From CAZFLY01 sp964519995 (GTDB lineage Bacteria > Planctomycetota > Phycisphaerae > Sedimentisphaerales > Anaerobacaceae), in NCBI GenBank assembly GCA_964519995.1, contig CAZFLY010000011.1, positions 1 to 53,939 on the forward strand: a stretch of DNA of 53,939 bases, read 5' to 3'. This document shows, piece after piece, positions 49,658 through 53,939 of the stretch (its first letter is position 1; the number at the start of each line of letters is the position of its first letter). The position numbers and the translations under genes were made by a program. The notes beneath the pieces are model-generated. The model saw only the letters and a list, made by a program, of their open reading frames with translations. It was not told the origin of the DNA and made no database searches.

Positions 49658-52102
49658 ATGGTAAATATGGATAACAACACAGTTGAAAATGAAAATTTAA
49701 GCTTAAGGCAGTTGCAAGGAAGCGGCTTACCGGTGGAGGGTTTCATACAAATAGCTATGCGGCATAGGTGGCTTATTCTGTCCACAACAACATTTTTTTT
49801 GTTTGTTGCTTTTATTTATATATTGAAAGCTACACCGATCTACACCAGTTCATCCAGAGTATATGTAGAGCAGACTGGCCCGAGAATCATTAACGAGTAC
49901 GAGGGTTTTATGACTCGATCCAGTAACTATCTTTACACACAGGGAGAGTTGATAAAATCGACCCCTATCGTGATTGATGCGGTAAATGATCCTCAAATGA
50001 AAGGGCTCAAAACATTTGCCGGATTGGATAACGTTACCGCCTATATTCGGGGGAACTTGAGCGTCAGTGTCGGAAAAAAAGATGATATCATTACAGTATC
50101 ATTTGAGTCTCCGTATCCAGACGAAGCAGCTCAAGTTGTTAACTCTGTTGTAGAGTCTTATATACAATATCACTCCACCCGAAAGAGGAGCACAGTCTCC
50201 GAGGTTTTAAGGATCCTACAGAAGGAAAAAGTCAGACGAGACGCGGAACTATCGGACAAGTTCAGAGAAATGCTGGAATTTACTCGGGAATATGGAGTTG
50301 TATCATTCGACGATAAAGGTGGGAATGTGGTATTTGATAGGTTGAGCAAATTATCTTCGGCGCTGACGGAAGCCCAGTTGACTGCATTGAACACCAAAGC
50401 CGACTACGAGGCAGTCAAGAGTATGGCAAGCGAGCCGGCCAAAATCAGGCAGTTTGCCGCAGCGTCGGCTACCGCAGGGATCGGTTTGTTTGTCGGCGAC
50501 AGAGAGACTGAGTTACGTTCGGAGCTTAGATCGACGGAAATGGAATTGAAAAATGCAAGGTATCATTGTACTGAGGATCATCCTTCGGTCCAGGCAATAC
50601 ACGCTAAAATCGACCGTATAAGGCAAGAACTTGATGAGCAGGCAAGGGAATTCACCAATGCATATGTTGAAGTGATGCGACTTAGGTGGATGGCGGCAAA
50701 AGAGAGAGAGGAGGAACTGCAAGAATCTTTTATTGCACAACGTAATGCGGCGCAAGATACTGGTATCAAAGCAGCAGAGTATTCCGTGCTGCATTCAGGA
50801 TTGAAGAGGGCGGAGAGAATCTGTGAAATTCTTGACGACCGTATCAAAGAACTCAACATCACGGAGGATGTAGGAGCACTTAATATCAGTATCTTGGAAG
50901 TTGCGCGTCCTGCGGATGGTCCCTCCCGGCCAGAAAAGGCCCGGATTATGGCGGTGGCTTTGGCGTTGGGCCTGATGGTAGGTGTTGCTATTGCTCTACT
51001 TCGCGATTGGATGGACTATCGACTGCGCTCCTCAGAGGAGATATCCGCTGTACTTGGGCTGCCGGTTCTTGGGGTTGTGCCGAGTATGTCAGAGGGTCAG
51101 AGAATCATGGGGACTCACGGCCAGAAATTGTGGCTTAGACTTAATTCAATTGCTACTGATATGTCTCGAACGATGCGTAGCAAGCTTAGTGCTGTCATAT
51201 CCAAGAGCAAAGCTGAGCCCAAGGATGAGACAATTTTAGCACGTGCTGCAGCCCATCGGGCGATGCGCACAACTGTGCGTTGTTATCAGCCCAAGCAAGA
51301 GGTAAAAACAGGCACCGTCAACATGGCCCACCCGGATGGTGATAGAAGAACATTGGAGCTGCTCAGTATTGTGGCTCGGGGCCAAAAGGTTCGTTTGAAA
51401 CCTAAATCTGTTGTAGCTGAAGCTTATCGAACTGTACGTACTGCCGTTTTCTTTGGTGCACCCAAGGGTGAGGCAAAGACTATCCTTGTAACATCGCCGG
51501 CCCCTGGTGATGGTAAGAGCACGCTTGTCAGTAATCTTGCAATAGCAATGGCTCAGGCCGGCCAGCGAACACTTGTCCTCGACGGCGATTTTCGCAGACC
51601 GGTGCAGCACAAGATATTTGAACTTGGCGAGACAAGGGGACTATCAGGCATACTTGCGGGCACCTATACTATGGATGAGGCAGTACAGCCTGGTCCTGTT
51701 GCGGGACTTGACATCTTGTCATGCGGGCCTGAAGTACCCAATCCCTCTGAGTTGCTTAACAGCGATACATTTGCTGAGCTTCTAAAGGCTCTATCTGAAA
51801 GGTACGACCGTATCATAATAGATTCGCCACCGGTTGGTCCAGTTGCCGACACCCAGATTCTCGCGGCGAGTTGCGATGTGGTTCTTTTAGTCTTAAGAGC
51901 CGAAAAGTCAACAAGAAAAAACAGCCAACATGCACGAGATGGCTTGTTGAGTGTAGGAGGGCGCATACTCGGTGCTATAGTGAATGATGTTCCTACAAAA
52001 CGAGGGCGATATGGCTACTATTCCAGGTACGACCACTACGGTGGCTATGGCCACTATGGCGGCTATGGTTACTATGGCAGAGGTGAGAAGAGGACTGGAT
52101 AG
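49658..52102 (+). CDS. Wzc-like BY-kinase / polysaccharide chain-length determinant
   Basis: An 814-residue inner-membrane protein that controls polysaccharide length and autophosphorylates on tyrosine. Wzz-type domain: two membrane helices at about 40-60 and 428-447, with a long coiled coil (about 150-400) between. Kinase domain: Walker A TSPAPGDGKSTLVSN (about 612-626), the A' motif LVLDGDFRRP, Walker B RIIIDSPPVGPVAD, and a Tyr-rich tail with about nine Tyr (YGYYSRYDHYGGYGHYGGYG). An extra region of about 100 residues between the second helix and the kinase contains a segment (HRAMRTTVRCYQPKQEVKT) that resembles the later YRTVRTAVFFGAPKGEAKT. Confidence 0.94.
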   Translation: MVNMDNNTVENENLSLRQLQGSGLPVEGFIQIAMRHRWLILSTTTFFLFVAFIYILKATPIYTSSSRVYVEQTGPRIINEYEGFMTRSSNYLYTQGELIKSTPIVIDAVNDPQMKGLKTFAGLDNVTAYIRGNLSVSVGKKDDIITVSFESPYPDEAAQVVNSVVESYIQYHSTRKRSTVSEVLRILQKEKVRRDAELSDKFREMLEFTREYGVVSFDDKGGNVVFDRLSKLSSALTEAQLTALNTKADYEAVKSMASEPAKIRQFAAASATAGIGLFVGDRETELRSELRSTEMELKNARYHCTEDHPSVQAIHAKIDRIRQELDEQAREFTNAYVEVMRLRWMAAKEREEELQESFIAQRNAAQDTGIKAAEYSVLHSGLKRAERICEILDDRIKELNITEDVGALNISILEVARPADGPSRPEKARIMAVALALGLMVGVAIALLRDWMDYRLRSSEEISAVLGLPVLGVVPSMSEGQRIMGTHGQKLWLRLNSIATDMSRTMRSKLSAVISKSKAEPKDETILARAAAHRAMRTTVRCYQPKQEVKTGTVNMAHPDGDRRTLELLSIVARGQKVRLKPKSVVAEAYRTVRTAVFFGAPKGEAKTILVTSPAPGDGKSTLVSNLAIAMAQAGQRTLVLDGDFRRPVQHKIFELGETRGLSGILAGTYTMDEAVQPGPVAGLDILSCGPEVPNPSELLNSDTFAELLKALSERYDRIIIDSPPVGPVADTQILAASCDVVLLVLRAEKSTRKNSQHARDGLLSVGGRILGAIVNDVPTKRGRYGYYSRYDHYGGYGHYGGYGYYGRGEKRTG

Positions 52103-52161
52103 AAATGTCCTGCTTTTATATATGTGAATTGTGAGAATACTGCTTTTTTGGGGGCACTTGC

Positions 52162-53013
52162 TTGAAAGGTTTAGTTGACAAAAACTTTGCTGTGGTTGGA
52201 AAGGCCTGTGCTGCAAAAATCAAACCACAGGAGTATATCGACATCCATTGTCACTGTTTGCCAGGCATGGATGATGGGCCGCCTACAAGGAGCGAGGCAA
52301 TTGAGCTTTGTCGCGGGCTCTTTGATGATGGGATCTGTACCGTCATAGCAACCCCCCACCAACTGGGACGGTTTAGCGATTGCAACGAAGCTGCACAGAT
52401 CAGAGAAGAAGTTACTGTTCTCAATGAGGAACTAAGAGACAGCAATATTCATCTTAAGATACTGCCGGGCGGAGACGTACGAGTGGACGAACGGATATGC
52501 CAGTTGCTCGAGGCTGATAGGGTCATGACTCTTGCAGACGGCGGAAAATACATTCTTCTGGAGCTTCCGCATGAGGTCTTTGTAGATATTGAACCGCTAC
52601 TTATCGAACTAACATCGCTGGGGGTTCAGCCTATTATTTCGCATCCTGAGCGGCACTTTGCTTTTGTGAAACAGCCCAGGATATTACTTAAATGGTTTGC
52701 GTATTCGGCACATTTGCAGCTAACAGCCGGCAGTTTACTTGGTGAATTTGGTGTTCCGGCGCAAAAAGCGGCATGGCAGTTCTTAAATTCAGGCTGGGCT
52801 TCACTCGTAGCAACTGATGCGCATGACCTACAGTACCGCAAACCTTGTATGAGTGCTGCTTACTCGCATATCAGTATTAAGCTGGGGGAAAAAATAGCCC
52901 GCTTAGTCTGTGTGGAGAATCCATTGAGAATCCTGAATGGCCAAGATATGAGGACGGTTGGCTCCATAGGCACAAGGAAGTGTATCGATGAGACAGTATC
53001 GAGCAACCTTTAA
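52162..53013 (+). CDS. CpsB/YwqE-like PHP tyrosine phosphatase
   Basis: A 283-residue manganese-dependent phosphatase of the PHP superfamily, opposing the BY-kinase upstream. The metal ligands lie in DIHCHCLPGMDDGP (about 31-44), ATPHQLG, ISHPERH and ATDAHD. The start is a TTG at 52162, with GGGGG upstream. It removes phosphate from the kinase tyrosine tail in homologous systems, regulating polysaccharide export. Its stop lies inside the start of the next gene (26-base overlap), so translation is coupled. Confidence 0.93.
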   Translation: MKGLVDKNFAVVGKACAAKIKPQEYIDIHCHCLPGMDDGPPTRSEAIELCRGLFDDGICTVIATPHQLGRFSDCNEAAQIREEVTVLNEELRDSNIHLKILPGGDVRVDERICQLLEADRVMTLADGGKYILLELPHEVFVDIEPLLIELTSLGVQPIISHPERHFAFVKQPRILLKWFAYSAHLQLTAGSLLGEFGVPAQKAAWQFLNSGWASLVATDAHDLQYRKPCMSAAYSHISIKLGEKIARLVCVENPLRILNGQDMRTVGSIGTRKCIDETVSSNL

Positions 53014-53939
53014 CAATACGGCGGAGCCTTTAAGCAGGTTCGATATCATTATTGAGTGTCTTCTCATCGGTCTTTTAGCCTTTATGCCCCTTGCATTTGG
53101 TGTAGTGCACGCCTGGAGTGAAGAGATTGTCATCGCGCTATCAGGCGCTATTGTGATCTGCTTTCTGCTTAAGCTTATTTTTAATGGTCAGCAAGAGGTA
53201 GTGCGCAGTTACGCATACATTCCGGTGTTACTCTTTACGATTGTCGCTGTGATTCAGCTTGTTCCGTTGCCCACCTGGCTTGTAAGTATCATTTCACCCA
53301 ATACGTCAGCTTTGAAAATAGAGCTCCTAAATGACCTGCCCAACGCTGACGCGGTGCTCAAATCAATGCCCCTTAGTTTCTATCCATATGCCACAGAACA
53401 TGGCCTTCGGCTGATACTTGTGGTTGGCGGGATATTTGTGGTTGTCCTTAATGTCTTTCGCACCCCGGCTCAAATCAAACGCCTGCTGAAGGCTGCTGCG
53501 ATTATTGGCGGCGTTATTGCTATTATCACTCTGGCGCAGAACCTTTTCGGGAATGGCAGGATATATTGGTTCATCCACAGCAAGAACAGCAGAGGCTATT
53601 CAGGTCCGTTTGTCAACCACAGCCACTACGGTCAGTTTATAAACCTTTCGATTGGAGCAGCAATTGGCTTGGTTGTTGTGAAATTACGCGAGTCATTTGC
53701 GGGTAAATCGGTCACGCCGACGGCTGTCTTCGAATATCTGAGCTCCAGTTCTGCAAGGCTCTTGTGGTTGTTAGTGTCAGTGATGGGTTTAGGTGCTGCG
53801 ACGGTCTTTATATCTCTAACACGAGGTGGTATGATTAGTATGCTTATCGCTGCGGCCTTTACTGCCTTAGCCTTTGCCTCGCATCGGTCTTTTCGCAGTC
53901 ATAGTTGGATAATGGTTGTAATGGCGCTTATGGCGCTAG
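52988..53939 (+). CDS. Wzy/O-antigen ligase family protein, cut at the window edge
   Basis: The frame opens with ATG at 52988 inside the end of the phosphatase gene and runs open to the last base (317 codons). It is a polytopic membrane protein: helices at about 21-42, 44-65, 73-92, 118-140 and so on, with PLAFGVVHAWSEE in the first periplasmic loop and RGYSGPFVNHSHYGQFINLSIG in a later one, as in the Wzy_C/O-antigen polymerase family. SLTRGGMISMLIAAAF is a typical central helix. It probably polymerises or ligates the polysaccharide exported by the Wza/Wzc pair. Confidence 0.88.
   Translation, partial: MRQYRATFNNTAEPLSRFDIIIECLLIGLLAFMPLAFGVVHAWSEEIVIALSGAIVICFLLKLIFNGQQEVVRSYAYIPVLLFTIVAVIQLVPLPTWLVSIISPNTSALKIELLNDLPNADAVLKSMPLSFYPYATEHGLRLILVVGGIFVVVLNVFRTPAQIKRLLKAAAIIGGVIAIITLAQNLFGNGRIYWFIHSKNSRGYSGPFVNHSHYGQFINLSIGAAIGLVVVKLRESFAGKSVTPTAVFEYLSSSSARLLWLLVSVMGLGAATVFISLTRGGMISMLIAAAFTALAFASHRSFRSHSWIMVVMALMAL

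Noticed and set aside
1..53939. CRISPR arrays, prophage, IS elements, restriction or toxin-antitoxin loci
   Set aside because: No regular spacer repeats, transposase, integrase, nuclease or toxin families were recognised anywhere in the window.

Overview
The window reads as chromosomal DNA of a Gram-negative-type bacterium, most likely a planctomycete of the Phycisphaerae/Sedimentisphaerales kind. That placement is inference. It rests on a Kdo transferase and lipid-A-type glycosyltransferases (a true outer membrane), the CxCG...CxxC zinc-ribbon tail on the M48 protease, a DUF3568-type lipoprotein, a reduced type II secretion/pilus operon, and a secreted protease ending in dockerin-like repeats of the DxDxN...VNxxDFxxFAxxW kind. 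No rRNA, IS element, phage or CRISPR array was seen. Two tRNA genes are present, Lys(CTT) and Arg(CCG).

Layout. 0-4.4 kb: end of an unidentified gene, several dispersed palindromic repeats, a DUF3568 lipoprotein, and a leftward cluster of zinc-finger protein, 26-residue membrane microprotein, LemA and M48 protease. 4.4-8.8 kb: a leftward three-gene chaperone locus with a membrane protein carrying a GrpE-like domain, an Hsp70 without the helical lid, and a membrane-anchored TerB protein with a degenerate J-like tail. 9-15.6 kb: an ECF sigma/zinc anti-sigma pair divergent from a compact secretion operon (GspE, two GspF, three pseudopilin-like proteins). 15.7-18.5 kb: tRNA-Lys, a predicted beta-barrel protein and a convergent radical SAM/SPASM enzyme. 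18.6-25.8 kb: a PilZ protein, the dTDP-rhamnose operon in order rmlA-C-D-B, two GT2 glycosyltransferases and two methyltransferases.

26.4-31.5 kb: orphan ParA, an amidohydrolase coupled to an SNF-type sodium symporter, a MazG-like protein and an Rrf2 regulator. 32-39.4 kb: a STAS antagonist and RsbW-like kinase, a cell-wall amidase lipoprotein, an unknown ORF behind a large hairpin, a GH10-like protein lacking the canonical catalytic residues, a helix-hairpin-helix protein, and an ArnT-like/LAB_N fusion with an ArnC-like GT2. 39.4-43.2 kb: two conserved unknowns, a homocysteine methyltransferase-family protein and a Kdo transferase carrying an in-frame repeat insertion. 43.4-48.2 kb: two secreted tandem-retropepsin-type aspartic proteases flanking tRNA-Arg and a secreted unknown protein. 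48.8 kb to the end: an exopolysaccharide export operon (Wza-like, Wzc-like BY-kinase, CpsB-like phosphatase, Wzy/O-antigen ligase) running off the edge.

Much of the window serves the cell envelope: sugar nucleotide synthesis, surface polysaccharide assembly and export, lipid A/Kdo modification, secretion and envelope proteolysis. The most interesting candidates are the membrane-linked Hsp70/GrpE-like/TerB locus, the pair of tandem-retropepsin proteases around a secreted unknown, and the catalytically altered GH10-like protein. All functional assignments come from reading motifs by eye; no database search was run.
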